Origin: Ziziphus jujuba
Taxonomy: Eukaryota; Streptophyta; Magnoliopsida; Rosales; Rhamnaceae
Length of the DNA stretch: 64,000 bases
Direction: 5' to 3'
Assembly: GCF_031755915.1 (NCBI RefSeq)
Contig: NC_083389.1
Location: forward strand, 25,481,001 to 25,545,000
Shown: positions 20,879 through 32,344 of the stretch, piece after piece
How positions within the stretch are numbered: the stretch's first letter is position 1
How the letters are laid out: the number at the start of each line of letters is the position of its first letter
Translations under genes and position numbers: made by a program
Notes under the pieces: model-generated
The model's database searches: none
Told to the model about the DNA's origin: nothing
What the model saw: the letters and a program-made list of their open reading frames with translations, nothing else

Positions 20879-22771
20879 GTGTGTTTTAAGTGCCAGGGAG
20901 GAGGACACATCGCTAGCCAATGCCTGAATAGAAGAATCATGGTGTTAAAGGGCAATGACGAGCTAGAATCGAAAAGTGAAGAAAATGAGGATGAAGCCAA
21001 GCAAGAGGAGGAGGACTTAGACGTTGAACCCGAAACCTTGCAAGCATCCAATGCTGAATTAAACTTGCTTTCTAGGAGAGTACTTGCTGCATACAAAGAT
21101 GAGGATGAAATTCAAAGAGAGAACATCTTCCACACCCAATGTGAAATTCAAGGTAAGATTTGTAGTATGATTATTGATAGTAGAAGTTGTACTAATGTAA
21201 TAAGTAACCTTGTAGTTGATAAATTGGGCTTAAAAACAATAAAACATCCTGAACCATATAGATTACAATGGCTTAATGATAGTGGTGAGATGAAAGTAAA
21301 CAAACAAGCCAAAGTAAAATTTAGTATAGGTAGATATGAGGATGTAGTTTTATTTGATATTGTACCCATGATTGCTGGACATATACTACTAGGTAGGCCA
21401 TGGCAATTTGATAAAGATGCTACTCATTTTGGTCGAGAAAATAGTATTGTTTTTAGGTTTAAAGGAAAGAAGGTCAAGCTGGAACCATTATCTTCTAAAG
21501 AGGTTTACAAAGACCAACTACAAATGCAACAAAGGAGAGAAGCCGAAAAGCTCAAGGAAAAAGCAAGTATGGCACCAACGGCTTCACCATCCTTTCAAGA
21601 AGGTAAGAATGAGGTTGCTGATCAAGGTAAGGTTTCTAAGACTCATATTGAGTGGAAATATCAAGGAAAAAATAAAAAAGAGGGGAAAGAAAGTGGCAAA
21701 CCCGAGAGCTTGGAGAAGGAAGGGAAATCCGAAGGTTTACGCCAATCCGAGAGAGAAAAAGAAAAAGAAAGAAAAGAAAGGTCAAGTAGCAACTTTTATT
21801 TGAGTTTAGGGGATATTAATAAGGTTATTGAGTGTGAGAAACCTTTTCTGGTCATAATTTATAAAGAAAATTATTTTAATGATCAAACTAACTTTGAAGA
21901 ACTTGAATTGCCAAGTTCAATGATTTCTTTTTTGAAGGAATTTGGAGACGTCTTGCCAAATGAAATTCCAAGTGGACTACCATCCAATCAAGAGGGAAAA
22001 GGTGAGCCTGCTGTCCAAGGTAAGTCTTCTAATACTCAGGTTGTGCGGAAAAATTTTAATAAAACCAAGAGTGAAAAATTTGGTGCAAAAGCCGAGAGTG
22101 AGGAAGGTGAGATGGCCGTGAGTGAGAAAGGAAAAGGAAGACAAGAAAGGAAAAATATAAATTTTTATCTTAGCTTTGGTGATGTTAATAAAGTAGTTAT
22201 GAATAAGAAATCATTGCTGACCATGAATTTTAAAGATACTTATTTAAAGATGTCTTTATTGAATAGAAGTTTATCTGCATTGTTGAGAGCTTTACTTAGT
22301 GGCAATTTGAAAATTTGGGAAATATTGTTTGCTAACTTAAAGTGCAATTTTTACCATAATGAGCATGTATTTCTAGATTTTGTTGTAATAGTGTTTGACC
22401 CAGGAGAATTGGTTTGGTTGCACTTACGAAAAGAAAGGTTTCCTAATCAAAGAAAGTCAAAGCTCATGCCGCCTATGGATGGACCTTTTCATGTTTTGGA
22501 GCCGAATAACAAGAATGCCTACAAGCTTGATTTACTGGGTGAGTATGACATGAGTGCTGCATTTAATGTTGCTGATTTAACTCCTTTTGCTGCAAGTGAT
22601 GATCTTGATTTGAGGACAAATCCTTTTCAAGAGGAGGGGAATGATGTGATTCCGCCCGAGCTCGCTCCACCGATAACCTGCTGGGGTGCTGACTCGACGC
22701 GGATGAAGACTAGGCCAATCACAAGAGCTCAAATTAAGAGATTTAAGGGAAACCTGGGAGTATTTATATAG
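20879..22771 (+). CDS. Element B zinc knuckle, protease, linker and integrase-tail frame without RT
   Basis: A continuous 630-codon frame. Near residues 2-15 is the CCHC knuckle [14 protein letters not shown]. The protease follows at about residues 90-215, but its active-site motif reads DSR instead of DSG (IIDSRSCTN), so it is probably inactive. Next come a Lys/Glu-rich linker with [18 protein letters not shown], the pre-RT motif [18 protein letters not shown], a second linker copy with [17 protein letters not shown], then directly the integrase C-terminal tail [13 protein letters not shown] and FNVADLTPF. The frame runs about 130 bases into the 3' LTR. RT, RNase H and the integrase core are absent with no break in the frame. 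Confidence 0.9.
   Translation: MCFKCQGGGHIASQCLNRRIMVLKGNDELESKSEENEDEAKQEEEDLDVEPETLQASNAELNLLSRRVLAAYKDEDEIQRENIFHTQCEIQGKICSMIIDSRSCTNVISNLVVDKLGLKTIKHPEPYRLQWLNDSGEMKVNKQAKVKFSIGRYEDVVLFDIVPMIAGHILLGRPWQFDKDATHFGRENSIVFRFKGKKVKLEPLSSKEVYKDQLQMQQRREAEKLKEKASMAPTASPSFQEGKNEVADQGKVSKTHIEWKYQGKNKKEGKESGKPESLEKEGKSEGLRQSEREKEKERKERSSSNFYLSLGDINKVIECEKPFLVIIYKENYFNDQTNFEELELPSSMISFLKEFGDVLPNEIPSGLPSNQEGKGEPAVQGKSSNTQVVRKNFNKTKSEKFGAKAESEEGEMAVSEKGKGRQERKNINFYLSFGDVNKVVMNKKSLLTMNFKDTYLKMSLLNRSLSALLRALLSGNLKIWEILFANLKCNFYHNEHVFLDFVVIVFDPGELVWLHLRKERFPNQRKSKLMPPMDGPFHVLEPNNKNAYKLDLLGEYDMSAAFNVADLTPFAASDDLDLRTNPFQEEGNDVIPPELAPPITCWGADSTRMKTRPITRAQIKRFKGNLGVFI
22629..22641 (+). other. Element B polypurine tract
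   Basis: AAGAGGAGGGGAA directly before the 3' LTR. It also codes for QEEGN within the pol frame. Confidence 0.87.
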
Positions 22772-23776
22772 AGGATAATCAATCTCAACAGAGCTTGTCC
22801 ATACTTGAAGATACAAAGCCTATTCTAAGCATCCAAGTGGTGGAAGCCGATACGGACCCGGGTGACGGTTTTGGTACATTTTTGGAGTCTGGGAAGCATG
22901 AAATGGTTCCAATGCTTTATGGGTTCAATAAATATGCCTAAGAGGTCATGGAATCAAGTTAAAGCAGCCTCAAATGCAATCAAAAAGGGCCTGTACGGAC
23001 AGCTTCAACAATTTGGCCGAATTTGCTGTATTGCTTGCTGGCTTTACTGTATTTTACTGTATTAGCCTTTTCTTATTTTTCCAAGCATGGGCAACGTGTG
23101 GGCCTTCATATTCAGCTTATTTAGCATCCTAAAAAGCATATAGAAGCTGATTTGGAGCTAAAAGAGGTCAAAGATTGATCAAAGTCAACTTGATGAAAAA
23201 GGCTAGCATTTTTAGTTTCCGAATTTGTTTTTACTTTTTGTTTTAGGAAACTACCATTACTTTTTGGCTTTTATTTATTTATTTTCTGGACAAATAACTT
23301 CAGGAAGGTTTTTATTTTATTCATTCCATTTAAATTAATTAATTCCTAATTTAATATAAAGGAATTAACTAATCAAACTTAGATTAGGAAAGGAAGTATA
23401 GTTTCGGCCAACTAGGTTTCTTTATGTGTGGTGGCCGGTTTTTCTTTATTTTTAGGGTTTTATTTCGTGGTTTTGTAGCCTATTTAAAGGCTTATTTTTC
23501 AATATGAATACAACTTTGATTTGATAAAGAAAATACTTGTGAGATTAACTATCTCTTTGTTCTTTGAGAACACCTAAAACACCATTAGAGAATTGGTTGT
23601 TTTAGCATGACTTATCAATAGGTTTTCCATCCCCTATTGTGGCGTCTACATTATATCAAGGTTTCTAACCACAGGTTGGTTAGGGGTTGAGGTCCATTCC
23701 ATTAGAACTTTAACTTAATTAAGATCCGGGCTAATATAATACGGGTTTACGAGCAGGTCGTCCTAGGTTCGTATCA
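22642..23776 (+). repeat. Element B 3' LTR
   Basis: 1,135-bp direct repeat of 17468-18601. The first 130 bases code for the end of the pol frame ([15 protein letters not shown]). Confidence 0.95.
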
Positions 23777-23781
23777 GAATC

Positions 23782-24561
23782 TAATTAGAAAATTGCCTAA
23801 TTTCACACCCTTTCCTAATCTAATTTGGATTAATTAATTTCCTTATTTTGAATTAGGAATTAATTAATTTACAATGAAAATGATAAACTAATAACTTTCC
23901 TAAACTTATTTTTCCATGAAATAACTAAATAAAAATCAAAATAAAAGACTAATTTCCTAAAATGAAAAGTGAGAATCAAATTAGGAAACTAAAATACTAG
24001 CTTTTTGACTAAGTTGACTTTGACTAATCTTTGACTAATTTGAGCTCCAAATAAGCTTCTATATGCTTTGTATGATGCCAAATAGGATTATTATGGAGTC
24101 CCACATGTTTCCCTTGCTTGGAGGAAAGAGAAAAAGCCAACTTAGCAAAATACGGTAAAGCCAGCAAGCAATACAGCAATTTTTGGCCAAATTTTGAAGC
24201 TGTCCATACAAGTCCGTACAAGTTGGTTTTACTTCTACCTTGACTTGTTTCCATGACCTCTTAGTGATATTTATTAAATCCATTAAGAGTTGGAACCATT
24301 TCTTGATGCTCGAACTGCATAAATGCACCAAAATAGCTACCTTGGTTCGTATCAACTTTCACCACTTGTATGCCCAAAACGGTTCTTGGATCTTCAGGTA
24401 TGGACAAGTGTTCTTGAGAATGAATTACCCCCTGGATAAAGGCAGCAAATTTTTCCCTAAACCTCTTAGCTTGAACCCTAGTGATCGGCCTAGTCTGCAT
24501 TCGTATTGGGTCAGCAACTCAGCGGGTTGTCGGTTATGCGGGCACGGACTGATTCGCATCA
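23782..24561 (-). repeat. Element A 5' LTR, outer part
   Basis: Remaining 780 bp of element A's 5' LTR after the nested element and its GAATC duplication (23777-23781). It ends GATTCGCATCA, the plus-strand right terminus of A. Confidence 0.92.
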
Positions 24562-24566
24562 CCCAG

Positions 24567-24735
24567 ACTGTGGGAACAAAGGATTTTCCCATACCTATCC
24601 TGAGGTATTGATGGCGATTCTTAAATATTGCAAAATAGAATGTGATACGATGAGATAGAATGCAATAGAAACAAAGATACAGGTTTCAAAACGAACCCTT
24701 TCATTCCGAATTCTTTAATTTAGAATGAATCAAAT
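24567..24735. other. trnR-trnN spacer, right half (NUPT)
   Basis: Continuation of the plastid IR spacer after element A's second CCCAG (24562-24566). No gene. Confidence 0.8.
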
Positions 24736-24807
24736 CTCCCCAAGTAGGATTCAAACCTATGACTAGTCAGTTAATAGCTGACTGCTCTACCACTAAGTTA
24801 CTGAGGA
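24736..24807 (-). tRNA. trnN-GUU: Decayed plastid tRNA-Asn (trnN-GUU), IR copy 1
   Basis: A 72-nt minus-strand match to plastid trnN-GUU. The anticodon GTT has become ATT (loop CTATTAACT instead of CTGTTAACC) by G-to-A. Several stem pairs are also lost. Its inverted partner is at 51238-51309, where the anticodon is intact. Confidence 0.9.
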
Positions 24808-25131
24808 ACAACAGGAGATTAGATCTCATAGAGTTCAATTCCTGTTCTCAACCCATGAGCAATATGAGCTCAAAGTTTCATTTGTAACTCCTAGAACTTC
24901 TTCGTAGTGGCTCCATTCCATGCCTCGTATCATAGGGAGCCCAAAAGTGGCTCCATTTCATTATATTCCATCCATATCCCAATTCCATTCATTTAGTATC
25001 CCTTTGGTGTCATTGAGATAAGAGATGTCATTTCTAGTCTATCTCTTTCTATTTCTATATATATATGGAAAGTTTAAAAATCATCATATAATAATCTAGA
25101 AATTGCAATAGAAAATAAAAAAGGGAGGTTT
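24808..25131. other. trnN-ycf1 spacer (NUPT)
   Basis: Plastid IR spacer before ycf1; its inverted counterpart is 50914-51237. No gene seen. Confidence 0.75.
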
Positions 25132-28100
25132 ATGATGATTTTTAATTCTTTTATACTAGGTAATCTAGTATTGTTATACATGAAGATAATCAATTTGGTC
25201 GTTGTGGTCGGACTTTATTATGGATTTCTGACTACATTCTCCATAGGGCCCTCTTATATCTTCCTTCTTTGAGCCCCCGCTATGGCAGAAGGAGAAGAAG
25301 GAACCAAGAAGAAAGTATCAGCAACAACCAGTTTTATTATGGGATAGTTCATGATGTTCATATCAATCTATAATGTGCCTCTGAATCTAGCATTGGGTAG
25401 ACCTCATACAATAACTGTCTTAGCTCTATCGTATCTTTTGTTTCATTCTTATGGAACAATCACAAACACTTTTTTGATTATGGATCTACTTACAGAAATT
25501 CAATGCGTAATCTTAGCATTCAATGTGCATTTCTGAATAATCTCATTTTTCAATTATTCAACCATTTCATTTTACCAAGTTCAATGTTGGTCAGATTAGT
25601 CAACATTTATACATTTCGATGCAACAACAAGATGTTATTTGTAACAAGTAGTTTTGTTGGTTGGTTAATTGGTCACATTTTATTCATGAAATGGGTTGGA
25701 AGGGTATTAGTCTGGATACAGCAAAATAATTCTATTAGATCCAATAAGTACCTTATGTTAGAATTGAGAAATTCTATGGCTCGAATCTTTAGTATTCTCT
25801 TATTTATTACTTGAAGCTACTATTTAGGCAGAATACCATCACCCATTATTACTAAGAAACTGAAAGAAACCTCAAAAATGGAAGAAAGGAGGGAAAGTGA
25901 GGAAGAAACAGATATAGAAATAGAAACAACTTCATAAATGAGGAGGACTAAATAGGAACAAGAGAGATCTACCAAAAGAAGATACTTCTCCTTCCCTTTT
26001 TTGGGAAGAAAAGGAGGATCCGAACAAAATCGATGAAACGGAAGAGATACAAGCGAATGGAAAGGAAAAAACAAAGGATGAATTCCACTTTAAAGAGACA
26101 CACTATAAAAATAGACCCGTTTATGAAACTTATTACATGGATGTGGATGAAAATCAAGAAAATTTGAAGTTAGAAATATTTACATAAAAAAAAAAGATCA
26201 ACTCTCTCTTGTTAATATTCTTTTTGACTATAATTGATGGAATATGCCATTTTAGTGTATAAAAAACAATCACTTTGAAAATGTTGTAAGAACAGAAATG
26301 TCACAATATTGTTTTATATATGTCAAAGTGATGGAAAAGAAAGAATATCTTTTACATACCTGCCCAGTTTGTCAATTTTTTGGAAATGATACAAAGAAAG
26401 ATGTCTCTGTTTACAGCAGATAAACCCTCTTCTACTAAATTATATAATAATTGGAGTTATAGCAATGAACAAAAAAGAAAAGACCTAAACAAAAAATTTA
26501 TAAATAAAGTCAAAGATTTAGACAAAACTTTAGATAGGATTTTTTTGTTTGGGATATACTCGAAAAAGAGACTAGATTTTATAATGATAATCCTCAAAAT
26601 GAACACTTACCTAAAATATATGATCCTTTCTTGAATGGCCCCTATCGAAGACGAATCACAAATTTTTTTTCAACTGCAATCCTAAATGAAACTTCCAGAA
26701 AAAATAACATTAACATAGAGGGTTTTTGGATAAATAAGATTCATAGTATCCTTCTTATTTTTAATTACATAAAATTTGAACAGATAAAAAATCCATTTGA
26801 TAAAAAACCATTAACAACAAAAATTTTATATTTCTTGAACTTAATCAATGAACTTACTGAAAAACTACGATCAAGTTTAAATTTTAAAGAGCTTTCTTTA
26901 CTTCCTGAAGAAGAACAAATAAAAATTGGTTTAGAAGATAACCAAAAAAATTATAAATTTCTATTTGATACAATTATAAGAGACCCTAACGATAAAAAAA
27001 TTAGAAAAAAACCTATTGGACTAAAAGAAATCAATAAAAAAGTTCCTCAATGGTCGTACAAATTAATAAATGTTTTGGAACAATAGGAGGGAGAAAGCGC
27101 AGAGGGGGTGGGGACGGAGTATGAGATTCGTTCACAAAAATCTAAACGTGAAGTAATTTTTACTGATAACCTACAAACTACTAATACTAATACCAAAGAT
27201 ACTAATAATCCTGATGAAATAGAGGAAGTGGCTTTGATACGCTATTCACAATAACTGGATTTTTTTCGAGACATAATAAAAATTTCTATGCATTCTCAAA
27301 GATGTAAAAGAGTTATTTGGAAACTCTTTCAAGCAAATGTACATTCAACCCTTTTTTGTTAGAATCGAAAAAGACATTTTTTTTTCTTTTGATATCTCTG
27401 AGCCGATGAAAATGTTTTTTAAAAATTGGATGTGGAAAAACAGAGAATTAACAATTTTAGATTATAAAGAAAAAAAGCCAAAAGGCATTGAGAAAAACAA
27501 AGAAAAAGATAAAATAGAAGGAGACAAAAGACAAGAAAAAGCATGTATAGAAAAAAAAAAATACTAAGAGGTCTTGTGTTAGTAACCCAATCTATTTTTA
27601 GAAAAAAATATCCTACTACCTTTCTTGATAATAGTTAGAAATATTATACGTATACTACTGTTTCAATTTCCCGAATGGTCTAAGGATTTAAAAGATTGGA
27701 ATAGAGAAATGCATATTTAATGTACTTATAATGGTGTCCAATTATTAGAAATAGAATTTTTGACAAACTGGCTAATAGATGGTATCAGATAAAGATCCTA
27801 TTTCCTTTTCGTTTGAAACCTTGGCACAAATCTAAGCTACAAAAAACTTATAACGATCCAATTAAAAAAAAGGACAAAAAAATGATTTCTATTTTTTAAC
27901 AGTTTGGGGAATGGAAACTGAACTGCCTTTTGGCTCTTCCCAAAACCACCTTTCAGTTTTTGAACCTATTTTTAAAGAACTCAACAAAAAATTAGAAAAT
28001 GGAAAAACCAGCACTTTCTAGTTCTAAGAATTTTACAAGAAAAAACAAAAAGATTTCTAAATGTTTCAAAAGACATAAAAAAACCAGTTTAGTAAAATAG

Positions 28101-30471
28101 AATACCATTCTATTTCTAAAAGAAATAGTAAAAGAACTCGAAAAAATAAACCCAACTCTATTATTTGGCTTGAGAGAACTAGGAATATATCAATTAAGTG
28201 AAACTCTAAAAGAAAAAGATTCAATAAGAAATAATCAGCTAATTCATGAATCGTTTAGTAAAATTCGACCTACAGATTGCACAAATTATTCATTAACAAA
28301 AAAAAAAATCAAAATTTAATTGATAGAATAAATACACTCATAAATCAAATAGAAAAAATAAAATAAAAAGAGAACAAAAAAGAATTTATAATACAAAATA
28401 TAGGTTCTAATAAAAACAAAATGAGTTATGATGATAAAAGATTATAATCGCCAAAAAATATTAGGCAGGTATTAAAAAGAAGAAATGCTCGACTAATCTG
28501 TAAATCACATTATTTTATAAATTTTTTTTTCATTGGAAAGATATACATAGATATCCTTTTAGGTATCATTGATATTCGGAATATTAATGCACAATTTTTT
28601 CAGGAATCAACAAAAAAAATTCTTAATAAATATATTTACAATGATAAAGATATTTCTAATTCTAATAATGAAACAAATCAAAAAAATAATGAACATGGTC
28701 TAGCTTAGTACCATAAAAGTGGCGAAATAGAGTCAATCAACACTCTATAGCTCAAACTAACCATTTAAAGAAATGGGATTCATATGAAAATGAAAAAAAA
28801 TCGATTAATTCACTAAGAAAAACAAAAGACTTTTGAAGTCGCCTCATTACAAAAGGAAACAGAGAATTTTGAAAAACACTATAGATATGACCTTTTAGCA
28901 TATAAATTTATATCATCTAAATCTATTAAGTATGAAGATCAAAAGAGCTCATCTATTTATGGATTACCATTACAAGTAATTAATAACCAAGAAATTTTTT
29001 ATTATTATAGTCCACATTAACGAAAATATTTTAATGTGCTAGGAGATATCCCTATCAATAATTATCTAGTCGAAGATGATATTATAGATATGGAGAAAAA
29101 TCCAGATAGAAAATATTTTGATTGGATAATTCTCAACTTTTGTCTTAGAATGAAAGTCGATATTGAGGCTCGGATCAATATTGATACTGACACCACTAGT
29201 AATAAATATAGTAAGACTTGGCGGAATAATTATCAACTACTTGATAAAATCGATACGCAAGGTCTTTTTTATCTCATGATTCCTCAAAATCAAGAAATCA
29301 ACCTATCCAATACAAAAAAAAAAAAAAAAAAAACTTTTTGACTGGATAGGAATGAATGAAAAAATACAAAGTTGTCCCGTATCAAATCTATATTGATAGT
29401 TTTTCCCAGAATATTTGATAGTTTATAACACGTATAAGATTAAACCATGGGCCATTCCAATCAAATTAATTATTTTTAATTTGAATCTAAATGAAAATGT
29501 TAGTGAAAATAAACGCATCACTGAAAGAAAAAAAAAATATATTAATATTTTCGATTGAAAAAAAATCTCTTCAATTAGAAAACCCAAATCAAGGAAAAAA
29601 AGAATTCACAAGCCAAGCAAATTTTGAATCATCTCTCTCAAACCAAAACAAAGATATTGAAGAAGATTTTGTAGGATCAAACATGAAAAAAGATACAAAT
29701 AAAAAACAATACAAGAACAATACTGAAGCGGGGTTTGATTTCTTCCTAAAAAGGTATTTGTATTTTCAATTGAGATGGGATGGTGTTTTAAATAAAAAAA
29801 TGATCGATAACATCAAAGTATATTGCCTCCTGCTTAGATTGATAAATCCAAGAGAAATTACTATATCCTTTATTCAAAGGGGTGAATTGAGCCTAGATTT
29901 TCTACTGATTCAGAAAGATTTAACTCTTATAGAATTGACGAAAAAGGGAATATTGATTATCAACCCAATCTATCTGTCTATAAAAAATGAAGGACAATTT
30001 ATTATATATCAAGCTGTAGGTATTTCATTGGTTCATAAGAGTAAGCATGAAATAAATCAAAAGTACTTAACAAAAAGTACGATTGATAACAAGAATTTTG
30101 CTGAATTCATTTCAAAATATCAAAAAATGATTGGAAATAAAGACAACAATCATTATGATTTGTTTGTCCCTAAAAACATTTTATCCCCTAGACGTCGTAG
30201 AGCATTGAGAATTCTAATTTGTTTTAATTCTAGGAATGGAAATGGTATGCCTCGAAATGTAGCATTTTGCAATGGTAAGAAGGAAAACAGTCATGTTTTG
30301 GATAAAAGAAAAAGAGATACAGCTAAAGTAATTAACTTAAAATTCTTTCTTTGGCCTAATTATCAATTTGAACATTTAGCATGTATGAATCGATATTGGT
30401 TTGATACACATAATGGCACTCGTTTCAGTCTGGTAAGGATACATATGTATCCACGATTCAAAATTTGTTAG
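25132..30471 (+). pseudogene. ycf1: ycf1 (TIC214) pseudogene, SSC copy 1
   Basis: ycf1 encodes a large inner-envelope protein assigned to the plastid protein import translocon. The N-terminal membrane region is recognisable ([20 protein letters not shown] and GPSYIFLL, then stop) as is the C-terminus ([20 protein letters not shown] ending at 30469-30471). The 5.3-kb span is close to family length, but the frame is broken many times, for example a stop after GPSYIFLL (CGA to TGA) and another after FIMG (CAG to TAG). The last 326 codons (29491-30471) are still open. It runs from the IR into the SSC as in most angiosperms. Confidence 0.95.
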
Positions 30472-30858
30472 TTAATGGTAGATTTGTTTTCCCTATATTT
30501 CCTGTAGTATGATCTATGAAAACAAAGAAATGCACATGTGCATTCGCTTACATTTCATTCTGATACATGATACATTAACATATCAATTAGTTCTATAAAT
30601 GATCACCAAAATCTTCTTTCTTTCATTTTAGGTCTAAATTTTTATCTTTTTTAAGTGGCGAAATGAAGATTTTGGTATACCTATTCAATACAATTTTATT
30701 TGATCAAATTTGGAATTATTAACAAAATTAAGATTATCGTATTGTGTATACTAAATTAAAATTAATGGCATTATTATTATTCATCAATAAAACCACCTAA
30801 CATTAAATAAAAGATAGGAACAAAATGGGGCCGGGGGGGGGGGGGCAGATTTCATTTT
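30472..30858. other. ycf1-rps15 spacer (NUPT)
   Basis: AT-rich plastid spacer. It contains a run of 13 G at 30833-30845, unusual in this AT-rich setting. No gene seen. Confidence 0.75.
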
Positions 30859-31112
30859 ATGGTAAAAAATTCATTCATTTAGGTTATTTCACAAGAAGAA
30901 AAGGTAGAGTCTGTAATACACAGCCTTACCAATAGGATACAAAAGCTTTCTTCACATTTGGAATTGTAGAGAAAAAGCTATTTATCTCATAGAGGCCTAC
31001 ATCAAATTTTGGGAAAACACCATTTGCTGCTATCTTATTTGTCAAAGAAAAATAAAATATGTTATAAGAATTAATTAGTCAGTTGAATATTTGGGAATCA
31101 AAAACTCTCTAA
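30859..31112 (+). pseudogene. rps15: rps15 pseudogene
   Basis: Encoded plastid ribosomal protein S15. MVKNSFI at the start is followed at once by a TAG stop, then by VISQEEK-like sequence in a shifted frame. The end resembles the family C-terminus (LINQLNI, GNQKLS region). Its place between ycf1 and ndhH is canonical. Span 254 bases, not a multiple of three and short of the usual 270 or so. Confidence 0.87.
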
Positions 31113-31213
31113 TTTGAAACAGTAGTTTATTTTGAATTATCTGATTTATTGAATTTTAATGAACTTATTTTAGTTTTCAGCAATTCATGAAAGACTCGAT
31201 CAAGGAAAAACCT

Positions 31214-32343
31214 ATGAATATACCAGCTACAAGAAACGACCTCATGGTAGTAAGTATGGGTCCCCACCACCCATCAATGCATGGTGTTCTTCGAGTCATC
31301 GTTACTCTAGATGGTGAAGATGTTATTGACTGTGAACCAATATTGCTAAAAACCAAACAATTATACAATATCTGCCTTATGTAACGCGTTTGGATTATTT
31401 AGCTACTCTGTTCATAGAAGCAATAACTGTAAATGGCCCGGAGCAGTTGGAAAATATTCAAGTGCCTAAATGAGCCAGTTATATCAGAGTAATTATGTTG
31501 GAGTTGAGTCGTATAGCTTCTCATCTGCTAGGGCTTGGCCCTTTTATGGTAGATATTGGTGCACATATACCTTTCTTCTATATTTTCCGAGAAAGAGAAT
31601 TAATATATGATTTATTCGAAGCTGGCACCAGTATGAGAATGATGCAGAATTATTTTCGTATCGGAGGAGTAGTTGCTGGCTGGATAGATAAATGTTTGCA
31701 TTTTTACGATTATTTTTTAATGAGAATCATTAAATATCAAAAACTTATTACATGAAATCCTATTTCTTTAGAACGAGTTGAAGGAGTAGGCATTATTGGT
31801 ACAGAGGAAGTAATAAATTGGGGTTTATCATGACCAATGCTGCGACCTTCTGGAATACAATGGGATCTTCCTAAAGTTGATCATTATGAGTGTTACGACG
31901 AATTTGATTGGGAAGTCCAGCAACAAAAAGAAGGAGATTCGTTAGCTCGTTATCTAGTCCGAATTGGTGAAATGACAGAATCCATAAAAATTATTCAACA
32001 GGCTTTGGAAGGAATTCCAGGAGGGCCATATGAGAATTTAGAAATCCGATACTTTGATAGAGAAAAGAATCCCAAATGGAATGATTTTGAATATCGATTT
32101 ATTAGTAATAAACCTTCTCCTACGTTTGAATTACAGAAACAAGAACTTTATGTTAGAGTCGAAGCCCCAAAAGCAGAAATGGAAATTTTTCTAATAGGGG
32201 ATCAGGGTGGTTGATGGAAAATTTACCCACCAGGTTTTATCAATTTGCAAATTCTTCCTCAATTAGTTAAAAGAATGAAATTTGCTTATATTATGATGAT
32301 ACTAGGTAGCATAGATATCATTATAGGAGAAGTTGATCGTTGA
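31214..32343 (+). pseudogene. ndhH: ndhH pseudogene, copy 1
   Basis: NdhH is the 49-kDa-type subunit of the plastid NDH complex (cyclic electron flow, thylakoid). Start [20 protein letters not shown]; a deletion after [11 protein letters not shown] shifts the frame; further open parts are 31495-31755 ([17 protein letters not shown]) and 31837-32214 ([16 protein letters not shown]). Ends [14 protein letters not shown] and TGA at 32341-32343, one base before ndhA. Length is reduced from about 1.18 kb to 1.13 kb. Confidence 0.95.
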
Positions 32344-32344
32344 A

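Larger units (their letters stand above)
17468..23776 (+). mobile_element. Element B: RT-less Gypsy-type LTR element nested in A
   Basis: A 6,309-bp element inserted into the 5' LTR of element A, with target duplication GAATC (17463-17467 and 23777-23781) and LTRs of 1,134 and 1,135 bp. Order: LTR, primer site, leader, Gag, zinc knuckle, protease, duplicated linker, integrase C-terminal tail, polypurine tract, LTR. One 630-codon frame joins zinc knuckle to integrase tail, so the absence of RT and integrase core is a property of the element and not a break in this copy. It must be younger than A. Confidence 0.95.
12353..24561 (-). mobile_element. Element A: RT-less Gypsy-type LTR element (minus)
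   Basis: An LTR element with TGATACGAAC and TTCGCATCA ends and target duplication CCCAG (12348-12352 and 24562-24566). Without the nested element B it is about 5.9 kb. Minus-strand order: 5' LTR (split), primer site, long leader, Gag, zinc knuckle, protease, linker, integrase C-terminal tail, polypurine tract, 3' LTR. There is no reverse transcriptase, RNase H or integrase catalytic core between the protease and the integrase tail. Gag is broken by several stops. The Gag and protease are Ty3/Gypsy type. Confidence 0.93.
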
